Under the pieces are notes generated by a model. That model was not told the DNA's origin, did not search any database, and was given only the letters and a program-made list of their open reading frames with translations. Shown piece by piece: positions 34,593 through 44,279 of a stretch of DNA of 56,899 nucleotides. Numbering within the stretch: position 1 is the stretch's first letter; each line of letters begins with the position of its first letter. Source of the DNA: Brevundimonas sp. (GTDB lineage Bacteria; Pseudomonadota; Alphaproteobacteria; Caulobacterales; Caulobacteraceae); the NCBI RefSeq assembly GCF_030704825.1, contig NZ_JAUYNX010000009.1:1-56899 (forward strand). Reading direction: 5' to 3'. The position numbers and the translations under genes were made by a program.

Positions 34593-36191
34593 ATGAAAGC
34601 CGCCGATTACAAGATGCTGATCATCCGCCACCGGGTCACCTTCGCCGAAACCGCCGCGATCTTGGCCGTCACCGTCGTCGGCGGCGTGCTGGCCTGGTGG
34701 TCCAACCTTTTCGCCGAGCGCAGCGTCGCCCTGGAGACCCGGATCCTTGAGTTTAGCGAGATACTTGCCCTCGCGGCGCTTGCGTTCGCCCTGTTTTCAG
34801 TCTCGCAGTTCCGGGCCCAACTGCGCGAGGGAAAGGCGCGCCGCGCGGCCGAAGCGGAGGCCCGCGCGCTCGCCCTCGAAGACCCGCTCACGGGCCTGCC
34901 CAACCGCCGACAGTTCGACGCCGCGCTGAAGGCCGCCCTCGACGCCCCGCCCGGCTCGCATGCCGTCCATGCCGTGATGATGCTCGATCTCAACGGCTTC
35001 AAGCGGATCAATGACGTCTTCGGTCACCCGGTCGGCGATGAGGCCCTGATCCGCACTGCCGAGCGGCTGCGCCAGGCGGTTCGCGAGGGCGATCTGGTCG
35101 CCCGGCTGGGCGGCGACGAGTTCGCCATCCTCGCCCGGCATCTGAACGGCGCCGAAGCCGCCACCGGCCTGGCCATGCGCGTCATCGACAGCCTCGTCCG
35201 CCCGGTCACCGCCGGCGGCCGCCAGCATCGCCTGGGCACCGGCATCGGTATCGCGCTGGCCCCCCAGGATGGCGCCGACGCCGAGACCCTGCTGCGCAAG
35301 GCCGACCTCGCCCTCTATCTGGCCAAGGCGGAGGGCAAGAGCGCGCTTCGCTTCTTCGAGCCGGAGATGGACCGGCGAGTCCAGGAACACGATCGCCTGG
35401 AGCGCGACCTCGCCGACGCAATCGGCACGCCAGCGCTCCGTCCCTGCTACCAGCCGCTGATCGATCTGAGGACCGGCGAGCTCTCGGGCTTCGAGGCGCT
35501 CGCCCGCTGGACCCATCCCGAACTTGGCGAGATCGAGCCCGGCCGCTTCATCCCGATCGCCGAGGACGCCGGCCTGATCGGCGCCCTGACTGACCACCTG
35601 CTGGCGACCGCCTGCCGCGACGCGGCGGCTTGGCCGGCCGGCCTCTTGTCATTCAACATCTCGCCCCGGCAGCTCAGCGACCAGACACTCGGCCTGCGCA
35701 TCCTGCGCATCCTCGCCGACGCCGGCCTGCCGCCGCATCGGCTGGAGCTGGAGATCACCGAAAGCGCGCTGGTCTCCGACCTCGACGGCGCCCAGCGCGT
35801 CCTGGGCGGCCTGCGCCAGAGCGGCGTCAAGGTCGCCCTCGACGACTTCGGCACCGGCTATTCCAGCCTCTACCACCTGCGCAACTTCAAGCTCGACACC
35901 ATCAAGATCGACCGCAGCTTCATCGACGGCATGATGGCCAACGGTGAGACCGCCGCCATCGTCCGGGCACTCATCGGTCTGGGCCACGGCCTCGGCCTCG
36001 TCGTCACCGCCGAGGGCGTCGAAGCCGCCGACCAGCGGGACTGGCTCACCGCGGAGGGTTGCGAGCACGCCCAGGGCTTCCTCTACAGCCGCGCCGTCAC
36101 CGGCCCTCAGGCGCTGGCGCTCGCGAATGAAGCCGCCGGCGTATGGGCGCCACGAAACGTCCCCGCCCTCAGAACGGCCGGTCTCGCATAG
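34593..36191 (+). CDS. membrane-bound GGDEF-EAL protein (c-di-GMP turnover)
   Basis: Protein of 532 residues. Two membrane helices lie at about 17-37 and 53-71, then a short coiled coil, a GGDEF domain and an EAL domain. The GGDEF motif is intact (RLGGDEFAI) with an RxxD inhibitory site (REGD) five residues before it. The EAL domain keeps its motifs too (GFEALARW, DDFGTGYSS, EGVE). So both cyclase and phosphodiesterase activities are possible. No sensor domain is present beyond the membrane part. It lies alone in accessory DNA; the start has a poor ribosome site. Confidence 0.92.
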   Translation: MKAADYKMLIIRHRVTFAETAAILAVTVVGGVLAWWSNLFAERSVALETRILEFSEILALAALAFALFSVSQFRAQLREGKARRAAEAEARALALEDPLTGLPNRRQFDAALKAALDAPPGSHAVHAVMMLDLNGFKRINDVFGHPVGDEALIRTAERLRQAVREGDLVARLGGDEFAILARHLNGAEAATGLAMRVIDSLVRPVTAGGRQHRLGTGIGIALAPQDGADAETLLRKADLALYLAKAEGKSALRFFEPEMDRRVQEHDRLERDLADAIGTPALRPCYQPLIDLRTGELSGFEALARWTHPELGEIEPGRFIPIAEDAGLIGALTDHLLATACRDAAAWPAGLLSFNISPRQLSDQTLGLRILRILADAGLPPHRLELEITESALVSDLDGAQRVLGGLRQSGVKVALDDFGTGYSSLYHLRNFKLDTIKIDRSFIDGMMANGETAAIVRALIGLGHGLGLVVTAEGVEAADQRDWLTAEGCEHAQGFLYSRAVTGPQALALANEAAGVWAPRNVPALRTAGLA

Positions 36192-36247
36192 CCCTTAGGC
36201 ACTCTCAGCAGACGACTACGAAGTCCGGTTCAGAGCCCCAGAGGAAG

Positions 36248-36262
36248 GTCCGCTTTCCACCC
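36248..36262 (+). repeat. dispersed GTCCGCTTTCCACCC repeat, copy 1
   Basis: The 15-mer GTCCGCTTTCCACCC occurs here and again at 41401, with a related piece at 34158. All copies are in gene-free stretches of the island. The 36192-36404 stretch holds nothing else recognisable. Confidence 0.45.
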
Positions 36263-36404
36263 CGAGCAGACCTGCACGATGTTCGCGTACGGCGCATCCG
36301 TCGAATGTCCGCAATCGGGCGTCAGGCTAATGGCCGAGCTCGACCCAAAGCGGCCGTCGGCAACGTCTGTTTTCGGGTAGCCGTGACCCGAATTTGATCG
36401 TCCA

Positions 36405-36551
36405 CTAGCGGATGGTCTCATAGCTCACGTCCACACCGCGGGCCGCCAACAGTTCCTCGACGTCCCGAAAACTCAGGCTGAAGCGAAAGTAAAGCCACAT
36501 GGCATGGCGGATGACGTCCGCCGGAAACCGGCGACGCTTGAGAGGTCGGTC
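36405..36551 (-). pseudogene. fragment of an IS6-family transposase (N-terminal part)
   Basis: RPLKRRRFPADVIRHAMWLY, then FRFSLSFRDVEELLAARGVDVSYETIR, is the very conserved start of IS6/IS26-type transposases. The frame stops right after ETIR, so the catalytic DDE domain is missing. Upstream codons in this frame are unrelated. It is a remnant and marks past insertion in this stretch. Confidence 0.75.
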
Positions 36552-36696
36552 TCGCCTGAGGGTGACTTTGCCCAAGGTCCGGCGCGCCGCACAGACAGTC
36601 CGACTTTGAACGATGCGGGTGCTGTGACCTAACTGGTCGAACGGCGGTTGTTCATATGGTCGCCGTATGTTCAAAGTTGAGAGGCAGGGGGCCGAC

Positions 36697-37428
36697 ATGA
36701 GACGCGACTATCGCTGGACGGTTGTGGCAGTCGCGGTGCTGGCGGTGATCGCCGTCGTCCTGGCCTTCGGCTGGATGACGCTGAATACCGCCCAGTCCAA
36801 GACGGGCGGCTGGGTGGCGGCCTTCGCCTTGCTGGGCGTCGGGATCGCCTCGGCGGTATCGTACTATGTGCTGGCCTCCAGGGATGGATCTTCGCCGGGT
36901 CGGCCGTTCTGGACCACGGGCAAGGGGGTTGCGACCCTGGTCTCAGGCGCGCTGGCAGGGCTCGGGGCCATGACGCTGCTGTTCCCGCTGATCGATCCGC
37001 CGGCCGCCACGGAAAGGACCGTCGAGGAAGACGGGGCGAAGACGCGGACCGAGGTTGTCGAGGCCAGGGACGAGATCATCGCCGCCCTGTCGCCGCCTCA
37101 ACGCGCCGTCGCCCAGGCCATTCCAGGACTGTGGGGTGAGGCTGGCTGCGGCGTGACCTACGACTTCCGGGTTCAGGACGGGGGTCTCATGATCACGCGC
37201 GTCCGCAAGACGCCGGGCATGGGCGACTACGCCATGACCGCCGCCCTCGTGCCGGGAGGCACAGGTGAAGAGCTGCACGCCAGCATCGCGCGATCCAGCG
37301 ACGCGGGGGAGACGGAAGGTCAGGCACTGATCTTCACCTATGCGCGTGCGGGCGCGGAGGAACGGCTGAACTGGCGCAACCTGACCCACAGCGGTTACGG
37401 CGGGACGAAGCTGGAGCGCTGTTTGTGA
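36697..37428 (+). CDS. hypothetical membrane protein
   Basis: Protein of 243 residues. Three hydrophobic segments lie near residues 9-28, 38-57 and 75-96. A periplasmic-looking domain with two well separated Cys (GEAGCGVTYDF and KLERCL at the end) follows. I chose the ATG at 36697 with GAGGCAGGGGG upstream over the ATG at 36667. It overlaps the repeat-protein gene by 4 bases (GTGA), so the two probably work together. No family recognised. Confidence 0.68.
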   Translation: MRRDYRWTVVAVAVLAVIAVVLAFGWMTLNTAQSKTGGWVAAFALLGVGIASAVSYYVLASRDGSSPGRPFWTTGKGVATLVSGALAGLGAMTLLFPLIDPPAATERTVEEDGAKTRTEVVEARDEIIAALSPPQRAVAQAIPGLWGEAGCGVTYDFRVQDGGLMITRVRKTPGMGDYAMTAALVPGGTGEELHASIARSSDAGETEGQALIFTYARAGAEERLNWRNLTHSGYGGTKLERCL

Positions 37429-40400
37429 AGCGCTTCAGCGCGGGTCTCATGGCCCTGGCGATCGTCGCAGGCGCGGGCGTGACCCTGGCGGGGCCCATGC
37501 CGGCCTTTGCCCAGGGACGGGAGGGGACAGGGCTGGGCCCGGCCCAGGTGCGGGCGTTGCGGGTGGAACTCAGCGTCGCGCTCTCTGCCGCGAGGAATGC
37601 GCGAGGCGAGGCGGGCACCGCCAGTCGCCAGGCCGCCGCTTCCCGGGCCGATGTCGTCCGGGTGGGGCAACTGCTCGGCCTGGCGACGGACGCTTCGCCG
37701 GAGGATGTCGTCCAGGCCGCCGCTCGCTGGGTCGAGCAGGACGTCGACAACCGCCAAAAGCTCGCCGATCTGACCGAGATCGTTGCCCGGATCGAGACCG
37801 GCGAGATTAGGGACCGGGCCGCCGGCTTCGTGGAGGAGGCCCGGATCGCCTTCGAGGATGGTCGCCTGCAAGACGCCGACCGGGCCCTGGAACAACTGGC
37901 GTTCCTTCGCCAATCGGCGTCGGTCGAGGCGGGAGATTTGTGGATCGGGTCCGTCACGACGCGCTCGGCCTTCGCCCGCCAGCGCCAGGATTTCGACGGT
38001 GCGGAGCGGATAACGCTGGAGGCCCGCCGGGAAGCAAGACGCCGCGCGCGGCATGACGATTTCCTTCTCACCTCGGACCTGGGCAGGACGGCGTATCAAC
38101 GCGGCGATGAGAAGGGCGACAATGCCGCCCTCGTTCGCGCGATCGACTATTATTCGGAAGCCGCGTCCCTTGTGGACCGCTCGGAAAGTCCAGACGACTG
38201 GGCTGCGACCCAGCACAGCCTCGGCAATGCCCTTAGGAAACTCGGCGAGCGCGAGAGCGGGACGGCGCGTCTGGAGGAGGCGGTCGATGCCCTTCGGGCA
38301 GCGCTTGAGGAACGCACGCGCGAGCGTGTGCCGCTGGACTGGGCGCAGACCCAGACGAGCCTCGGCAGTGCCCTTGGGACCCTCGGCCAGCGCGAGAGCG
38401 GCACGGCCCGTCTGGAAGAGGCGAGCGTTGCCTTTCGGGCTGCGCTTGAGGAACGCACGCGCGAGCGCGTGCCGCTGGAATGGGCCGAGACCCAGTCTAG
38501 CCTCGGCAAAGCTCTTGTTAGACTTGGCGAGCGCGAGAGCGGGACGGCGCGTCTGGAGGAGGCGGTCGCGGCCTATCAGGCGTCGCTTGAGGAATCCACC
38601 CGCGAGCGAGCGCCGCTGGACTGGGCCGGGACCCAGGGCAACCTTGGCGCTGTCCTTCTTATACTCGGCCAGCGCGAGAGCGGGACGGAGCGTCTGGAGG
38701 AGGCCGTCGATGCCCTTCGGGCGGCACTCCTGGAACTCACCCGTGAACGCTTGCCGCTGGACTGGGCCGGGACCCAGGCCAACCTTGGCGCTGTCCTTCT
38801 TATACTCGGCCAGCGCGAGAGCGGGACGGAGCGTCTGGAGGAGGGGGTCGATGCCGTTCGTGCGTCGCTTGAGGAAAATACCCGCGATCGCGTGCCGCTG
38901 GACTGGGCTTTGGCCCAGAGCAACCTCGGCGCTGTCCTTTCGGTTCTCGGCGAGCGGGAGAGCGGGACGGCGCGTCTGGAGGAGGCGGTCGCAGCCTATC
39001 GGGCGTCGCTCGAGGAACGCACTCGCGAGCGCGTGCCGCTGGACTGGGCGCAGACCCAGAACAACCTCGGCAATGTCCTTTCTACACTCGGCGAGCGGGA
39101 GAGCGGGACGGGGCGTCTGGAGGAGGCGGTCGCAGCCTATCGGGCGTCGCTTGAGGAACGCACTCGCGAGCGCGTGCCGCTGGACTGGGCCTCGACCCAG
39201 AGCAATCTGGGGAACGCCCTTTCTAAACTCGGCGAGCGCGAGAGCGAGAGCGGGACGGCGCGGCTGGAGGAGGCGGTCGCAGCCTATCGAGCGTCGCTCG
39301 AGGAACGCACTCGCGAGCGCGTGCCGCTGGACTGGGCGCAGACCCAGAACAACCTCGGCACTGTCCTTTATGTACTCGGCGAGAGCGAGACCGAAAGCGG
39401 GACGGCGCGTCTGGAGGAGGCGGTCGCGGCCTATCGGGCGGCGCTCGAGGAAGGCACCCGTGAACGCGTGCCACCGGACTGGGCCCAGACCCAGAACAAC
39501 CTCGGCAAAGCTCTTCTTAGACTTGGCGAGCGCGAGAGCGGGACGGCGCGTCTGGAGGAGGCGGTCGCGGCCTTTCAGGCGTCGCTTGAGGAACGCACCC
39601 GCGATCGCGTGCCGCAGGACTGGGCCTCGACCCAGTACAACCTCGGCAATGCCCTTGGGACCCTTGGCTCACGCGAGAGCGGGACGGCGCGTCTGGAGGA
39701 GGCGGTCGCGGCCTATCAGGCGTCGCTTGAGGAATCCACCCGCGAGCGCGCGCCGCTGGACTGGGCCGGGACCCAGAACAGCCTCGGCAATGCCCTTTTT
39801 GCAATCGGCCAGCGCGAGAGCGGGACGGCGCGTCTGGAGGAGGCGGTCGCGGCCTATCGGGCGTCTCTTGAGGAAAGCGCCCGCGATCGCGTGCCGCTGG
39901 ACTGGGCCGCGATCCAGAACAATCTGGGGAACGCCCTTTCTACACTCGGCTCACGCGAGAGCGGGACGGCGCGTCTGGAGGAGGCGGTCGCAGCATTTCG
40001 GGCAGCGCTTGAGGAAAGCACCCGTGACCGCGTGCCGCTGGACTGGGCCACGACCCAGAGCAACCTCGGCACTGCCCTTACGATGCTCGGCGAGCGCGGG
40101 AGCGGGACAGCTCTTCTGGAGGAGGCGGTCGTAGCCCTTCGGGCGTCGCTTGAGGAACGCACCCGGGATCGCGTGCCACTGGACTGGGCGCGGATCCAGA
40201 ACAACCTCGGCGTTGTCCTTGGGATCCTCGGCGAGCGCGAGAGCGGGACGGCGCGTCTGGAAGAGGCCGTCGATGCCTTTCGGGCAGCGCTTGAGGAACG
40301 CACTCGCGAGCGCGTGCCGCTGGACTGGGCCGCGACCCAGGACAACCTCGGCGATGCCCTTCAGTTCCTCGGCGAGCGCGAGAGCGGGACGGCGCGTCTG

Positions 40401-41231
40401 GAAGAGGCGGTCACAGCCTATCGGGCGTCGCTTGAGGAACGCACCCGTGAACGCGTGCCGCTGGAATGGGCCGCGACCCAGACCAATCTGGGGAGGGCCC
40501 TTTCTACAATCGGCTCGCGCGAGAGCGGCGCGGCGCGTCTGGAAGAGGCGGTCGCGGCCTATCGGGCGTCGCTTGAGGAACGCACCCGTGAACGCGTGCC
40601 GCTGGACTGGGCCTGGACCCAGTACAACCTCGGCGGCGCCCTTGCGGCTCTCGGCCAGCGCGAGAGCGGGACGGCGCGTCTGGAGGACGCGGTCGCGGCC
40701 TATCGGGCGTCGCTTGAGGAATACACCCGCGAGCGCGCGCCGCTGGACTGGGCTTCGACCCAGTACAACCTTGGCGATGCCCTTGCGGCCCTCGGCAAGC
40801 GCGAGAGCGGGACGGCGCGTCTGGAGGAGGCGGTCGCGGCCTATCAGGCGTTGCTTGAGGAATACCCCCGCGAGCGCGCGCCGCTGCAATGGGCCGCGAC
40901 CCAGAACAACCTCGGCAATGCCCTTTGGGCCCTCGGTGAGCGCGAGAGCGGGACGGCGCGTCTGGAGGAGGCGGTCGCGGCCTTTCAGGCGTCGCTTGAG
41001 GAAAACACCCGCGAGCGCGTGCCGCTGTACTGGGCCACGGCCACGGGCAACCTGGCCTTGGTGCGGAACATCCTGTTCGATCGAACGGGGGACGTCGCGC
41101 ACCTGGATGCCGCCCTGACCGATGTGCGCGGGGCGTTGGAGGCCTATGAGGCGGCGGGCGCCGGTGACCAGGTCGAGACGTTCAGCGCATTGCTCGAACA
41201 GCTCGGAGCCAAGCACGCTGCCCTGCCTTGA
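37425..41231 (+). CDS. exported TPR-type protein with twenty 47-residue repeats
   Basis: Protein of 1268 residues with GTG start and a signal peptide ending MPAFAQG. A helical head (about 30-255) is followed by twenty repeats of 47 residues with consensus PLDWAxTQxNLGxALxxLGE / RESGTARLEEAVAAYRASLE / ERTRERV, then a degenerate twenty-first. Units 8 and 9 have two extra residues (ES, TE). The pattern is a long-form tetratricopeptide repeat, so a right-handed superhelical scaffold for protein binding is expected. It is coupled to the membrane protein upstream. Partner and role unknown. Confidence 0.82.
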   Translation: MKRFSAGLMALAIVAGAGVTLAGPMPAFAQGREGTGLGPAQVRALRVELSVALSAARNARGEAGTASRQAAASRADVVRVGQLLGLATDASPEDVVQAAARWVEQDVDNRQKLADLTEIVARIETGEIRDRAAGFVEEARIAFEDGRLQDADRALEQLAFLRQSASVEAGDLWIGSVTTRSAFARQRQDFDGAERITLEARREARRRARHDDFLLTSDLGRTAYQRGDEKGDNAALVRAIDYYSEAASLVDRSESPDDWAATQHSLGNALRKLGERESGTARLEEAVDALRAALEERTRERVPLDWAQTQTSLGSALGTLGQRESGTARLEEASVAFRAALEERTRERVPLEWAETQSSLGKALVRLGERESGTARLEEAVAAYQASLEESTRERAPLDWAGTQGNLGAVLLILGQRESGTERLEEAVDALRAALLELTRERLPLDWAGTQANLGAVLLILGQRESGTERLEEGVDAVRASLEENTRDRVPLDWALAQSNLGAVLSVLGERESGTARLEEAVAAYRASLEERTRERVPLDWAQTQNNLGNVLSTLGERESGTGRLEEAVAAYRASLEERTRERVPLDWASTQSNLGNALSKLGERESESGTARLEEAVAAYRASLEERTRERVPLDWAQTQNNLGTVLYVLGESETESGTARLEEAVAAYRAALEEGTRERVPPDWAQTQNNLGKALLRLGERESGTARLEEAVAAFQASLEERTRDRVPQDWASTQYNLGNALGTLGSRESGTARLEEAVAAYQASLEESTRERAPLDWAGTQNSLGNALFAIGQRESGTARLEEAVAAYRASLEESARDRVPLDWAAIQNNLGNALSTLGSRESGTARLEEAVAAFRAALEESTRDRVPLDWATTQSNLGTALTMLGERGSGTALLEEAVVALRASLEERTRDRVPLDWARIQNNLGVVLGILGERESGTARLEEAVDAFRAALEERTRERVPLDWAATQDNLGDALQFLGERESGTARLEEAVTAYRASLEERTRERVPLEWAATQTNLGRALSTIGSRESGAARLEEAVAAYRASLEERTRERVPLDWAWTQYNLGGALAALGQRESGTARLEDAVAAYRASLEEYTRERAPLDWASTQYNLGDALAALGKRESGTARLEEAVAAYQALLEEYPRERAPLQWAATQNNLGNALWALGERESGTARLEEAVAAFQASLEENTRERVPLYWATATGNLALVRNILFDRTGDVAHLDAALTDVRGALEAYEAAGAGDQVETFSALLEQLGAKHAALP
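38190..41021 (+). repeat. tandem array of 141-bp coding repeats
   Basis: Twenty in-frame units, eighteen of 141 bases and two of 147, with high DNA identity across units (for example GAGAGCGGGACGGCGCGTCT in most). Because units are so alike the array can expand or shrink by recombination, and short-read assemblies may collapse it. Confidence 0.85.
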
Positions 41232-41513
41232 AACCTGCCCCCGCTCCTTCGTCTTCGTGAAGGCCACCACCGGGAAGCGCTCCATCACATAGCCGGTCTC
41301 CCACGACGGCCCTTGGCGCACTCGAACCCGCCATGCCGTGTCGAAGACTGGCGCTCAGGCGAGGCGGACGCCAACGTCTGCTTTTGAGCTGAAAGCTTTT
41401 GTCCGCTTTCCACCCGCTGCGGAAGTTCAGACCGTCCGTTCTAGGGCGACCATTGGGGTTGCAGCTGAACGATCAGAAAATATTGCGCCAGGCGTCCAGC
41501 GGCGCGGCGTCCT
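41232..41513. other. intergenic stretch with repeat copy and possible coding remnant
   Basis: The minus strand near 41240-41340 reads RVRQGPSWETGYVMERFPVV, then AFTKTKERG, without a start, and may be the remnant of a lost gene. GTCCGCTTTCCACCC at 41401-41415 is the second copy of a dispersed 15-mer. No intact gene seen. Confidence 0.35.
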
Positions 41514-41741
41514 CTAGAGGATGACGGTTTCCGCGGCGGCGACGCCAGCGAGTTCGTCGTAGCGGGCGCGGGCCTTGGCTTCGTCGTAGAGGATCTCACT
41601 CTGACGGGGCGGGGCGATCACATAATACATCGTGACAGGCGCCAGGGTCTGACGCTCTCGACGCCAGAGGGCGAACGCCTCGCGGCCCTCAAGGCGCGTC
41701 CAGGTTCCGGCGTCGTTGGGGTGGTCCGGGATCGACGCCAT
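41514..41741 (-). CDS. small hypothetical protein
   Basis: Protein of 75 residues with a very good ribosome site (AAAGGAGA, 6 bases before the ATG). The sequence (WTRLEGREAFALWRRERQTL, VTMYYVIAPPRQSEILYDEA) is soluble and mixed charged. No family recognised. It lies between the island genes and tRNA-Val. Confidence 0.65.
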   Translation of the reverse strand: MASIPDHPNDAGTWTRLEGREAFALWRRERQTLAPVTMYYVIAPPRQSEILYDEAKARARYDELAGVAAAETVIL

Positions 41742-42013
41742 GACGTCTCCTTTGAATGAGTGGTCGCGACGTATCCCGGCAGGGGAGGCCGGCCAGGGAT
41801 GAAACGCCCTGCAAAAGACGCCAGGTCAGCGGGGTCGAATCAGGCTCGCGGGTCGCCTCCATCAACGCGTTTCAGGGGGTTCTGTCTCTTTTCGAGCAAC
41901 GATTTCGCGCGGCGACTGCCCCACTACTGCCCCACTAACTCAAATTAGCAGAAAAAATCATCTGTAGGCGGAACATTCGGTTCCGGTAAGTTATTATTTT
42001 AAAAGGGAAAAAA
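41742..42013. other. island edge next to tRNA-Val
   Basis: No gene seen. CTGCCCCACTA is repeated in tandem at 41916 and 41927. CGGAAC-ATTCG-GTTCCG at 41969-41985 forms a 6-bp hairpin; read on the minus strand it lies downstream of the tRNA and is followed after 11 bases by a T-run (41951-41957), so it may end the tRNA transcript. This is where an integrated element would join the tRNA 3' end. Confidence 0.35.
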
Positions 42014-42088
42014 TGGTGGATGCGACAGGGATTGAACCTGTGACCCCCTCGGTGTGAACGAGGTGCTCTCCCGCTGAGCTACGCATCC
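42014..42088 (-). tRNA. tRNA-Val(CAC)
   Basis: A full cloverleaf can be drawn. The acceptor stem is GGATGCG/CGCATCC, the anticodon stem CCTCG/CGAGG with loop TTCACAC (anticodon CAC, reads GUG), and the T arm ACAGG-TTCAATC-CCTGT. CCA is encoded in the DNA. Genes on one side are accessory and on the other housekeeping. Confidence 0.95.
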
Positions 42089-42140
42089 GGCCGATTCAGG
42101 AGGCGGGGACATAGCCCGGTCGTCCGGGGCTGGCAAGCCG

Positions 42141-42857
42141 TCAGATGGGGGCGGCGGCCTCGACCCGGTCCGCCGCCCGGCACAGGGCCTCGACCGCCGC
42201 GACCAGGTCGACGAAGCGGTCGATGACGATGTCGCCGCCCAGTTCGGACAGGGGCGCGTCGTTGTAGCCGAAGCCGGCGACCACGCAGGGGACGCCGGCC
42301 GCCCGGGCGCTGCCGGTGTCGGTGGTGGCGTCGCCGACCATCACCGCCCGCGCCGGATCGCCGCCGGCCAGCCGCACCGCCTCGCGCACATGGGCCCCGT
42401 CGGGCTTGCGGGCGCTGACCCGGTCGGGACCGGCGACCACGACGAAATGGCGGGTCAGGCCCAGGGCGCCGATCAGGGCCTCGGCCAGGTCGGTGCGCTT
42501 GTTGGTGGCCACGCACAGCAGGGCGCCGCGCTGCGCCAGATGGTCGAGGGTCTCCGCCACTCCCTCGAAAGCCCGGCTGTCGTCGGCGATATGGGCGACA
42601 TAGTCGTCGATGAACCGGTCGAACAGTTCGGGTTCGGCGGTCTCGTCCCAGACCGCGCCGGCCCCGGCGAAGCCGTGGCGCAGCAGGGCGCGCGCGCCGT
42701 GGCCGACCAGATGGCGGGCCGAGGACAGCGGCACGGCCGGATAGCCGCGTGGGGCCAGCATGCGGTTCAGCGTGCCGATCAGGTCCGGCGCCGAATCCAC
42801 CAGGGTGCCGTCCAGATCGAAGGCGATGGTCCAGCCCTCGAGGTCGCGCGCGATCAT
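42141..42857 (-). CDS. gph: phosphoglycolate phosphatase (HAD family)
   Basis: Protein of 238 residues that removes 2-phosphoglycolate. The HAD nucleophile motif is AFDLDGTLVDS with the two Asp; motif II is CVATNK, motif III has Lys in SARKPDG and motif IV is VMVGDATTDTGSARAAG. I chose the ATG at 42857 with GGGAGAGGA upstream; the frame is open far beyond, to 44375, but that overlaps glmU. It diverges from glmU with a 66-base gap. Other HAD phosphatases of the Gph/PpaX type are the alternative. Confidence 0.88.
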   Translation of the reverse strand: MIARDLEGWTIAFDLDGTLVDSAPDLIGTLNRMLAPRGYPAVPLSSARHLVGHGARALLRHGFAGAGAVWDETAEPELFDRFIDDYVAHIADDSRAFEGVAETLDHLAQRGALLCVATNKRTDLAEALIGALGLTRHFVVVAGPDRVSARKPDGAHVREAVRLAGGDPARAVMVGDATTDTGSARAAGVPCVVAGFGYNDAPLSELGGDIVIDRFVDLVAAVEALCRAADRVEAAAPI

Positions 42858-42923
42858 CGTCCTCTCCCGCCGGCCGCCGGGATGGGCTAGACCGCTGGCG
42901 ACGACTAGCCGCCGGACCGATTC

Positions 42924-44279
42924 ATGACCAGTGTTGCACACCCAAGGGCCGCCATCATCCTCGCCGCCGGCCAGGGCACGCGGATGAAGTCGCCTCTGCC
43001 CAAGGTGCTGCACCCGGTCGGCGGCCGGGCCATGCTGGACCACGCCATCGACGCCGCCGAGGCGCTGGGCTGCGAACGGATTGTGGTCGTGGTCGGGGCC
43101 CATTCCCCCGAAGTGCGCGACCATGTCGTCAAACGGCTCGGCGAGGACGCCATCGCGGTCCAGGACCCGCCGCTGGGCACGGGCCACGCCGTGCGGGCCG
43201 CCGAGGCCGTGCTGGGCGACTTCGTCGGCCAGGTGGTGATCACCTACGGCGATGTGCCCCTGCTGCGCGCGGCCGACATCGAGCCGGTGTTCGCCGCGCA
43301 CGAGGGCGTCACCGTCATCGGCTTTGTGACGGGCGAGCCCGGCGCCTACGGACGGCTGGTCACGGAAGGGGACACGCTCGTCGCCATCACCGAGGCCAAG
43401 GAGGCCTCGCCCGAGATACTCGCTATCAACGCCTGCAACTCCGGCGTCATGGCCGCGCCCGTCGGCCTGCTGTTCGACCTGCTGGCCGAGGTGAAGAACG
43501 ACAACGCCAAGGGCGAATTCTATCTGACCGACGTGGTCGAACTGGCCCGCAGGCGCGGCGCGCCGACCCGCGTCGTCATGGCGGGCGAGGACGCCGTCAT
43601 GGGCGTCAACTCGCAGAACGAACTCGCTATCGCCGAGACGGTTTTTCAGGATGACGCCGCCCGGGCGTTCATGGAGGCCGGCGTCACTCTCATCGCGCCC
43701 CGGACTGTCCAATTCGCTTGGGACACCCGGATCGAAGGCGGCGCCATGATCGAGCCCTATGTCGTGTTCGGCCCGGGCGCGAAGATCGCCTCCGGCGCCC
43801 GCATCCGCAGCTTCAGCCACATCGAGGGCGCCACCGTCGCCTCGGGCGCCGAGGTCGGTCCCTACGCCCGCCTGCGTCCGGGCGCCGATCTGGGCGAGGG
43901 CGCCAAGGTCGGAAACTTCGTGGAGGTGAAGAACGTCCGCATGGGCAAGGGCGCCAAGGCCAACCACCTGGCCTATCTGGGCGACGGCGAGGTGGGGGCG
44001 AAGGCCAACATCGGCGCGGGCACGATCTTCTGCAACTACGACGGCTTCTTCAAACACCACACCACGGTGGGCGAGGGGGCCTTCGTCGGCTCGAACAGTT
44101 CGCTGGTGGCGCCGGTGACCATCGGGGCGGGGGCGATGGTGGGGTCGGGGTCGGTGATCACCCGGGATGTGGCGGCGGGCGATCTGGCGCTGGCGCGGGG
44201 CGAACAGCAGTCCAAAGGCGGCTGGGCCGCGCGCTTCATGGAAAAGATGCGGGCGAAGAAGGCGTTGAAAGCCAAATGA
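42924..44279 (+). CDS. glmU: bifunctional UDP-GlcNAc pyrophosphorylase / GlcN-1-P acetyltransferase
   Basis: Enzyme of 451 residues making UDP-N-acetylglucosamine for peptidoglycan and lipopolysaccharide. The uridyltransferase half starts [22 protein letters not shown] (the LxxGxGTRMxxxxPK motif). The C-terminal half is a left-handed beta-helix ([20 protein letters not shown]) with the acetyltransferase motif [13 protein letters not shown], where Tyr/His positions are kept. Complete. Overlaps rpiA as ATGA. Confidence 0.97.
   Translation: MTSVAHPRAAIILAAGQGTRMKSPLPKVLHPVGGRAMLDHAIDAAEALGCERIVVVVGAHSPEVRDHVVKRLGEDAIAVQDPPLGTGHAVRAAEAVLGDFVGQVVITYGDVPLLRAADIEPVFAAHEGVTVIGFVTGEPGAYGRLVTEGDTLVAITEAKEASPEILAINACNSGVMAAPVGLLFDLLAEVKNDNAKGEFYLTDVVELARRRGAPTRVVMAGEDAVMGVNSQNELAIAETVFQDDAARAFMEAGVTLIAPRTVQFAWDTRIEGGAMIEPYVVFGPGAKIASGARIRSFSHIEGATVASGAEVGPYARLRPGADLGEGAKVGNFVEVKNVRMGKGAKANHLAYLGDGEVGAKANIGAGTIFCNYDGFFKHHTTVGEGAFVGSNSSLVAPVTIGAGAMVGSGSVITRDVAAGDLALARGEQQSKGGWAARFMEKMRAKKALKAK

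Noticed and set aside
34242..34596. Two short overlapping frames before the GGDEF-EAL gene
   Set aside because: No ribosome site, no recognisable sequence and atypical composition; they may be remnants but cannot be supported as genes.
38190..41021. CRISPR-like array
   Set aside because: Regular repeats, but the unit is 141 bp, in frame and without unique spacers, so it is a coding repeat.
39951..41321. 456-residue minus-strand repeat protein
   Set aside because: It is the antisense reading of the 141-bp repeats; the plus-strand frame has the signal peptide and TPR pattern.
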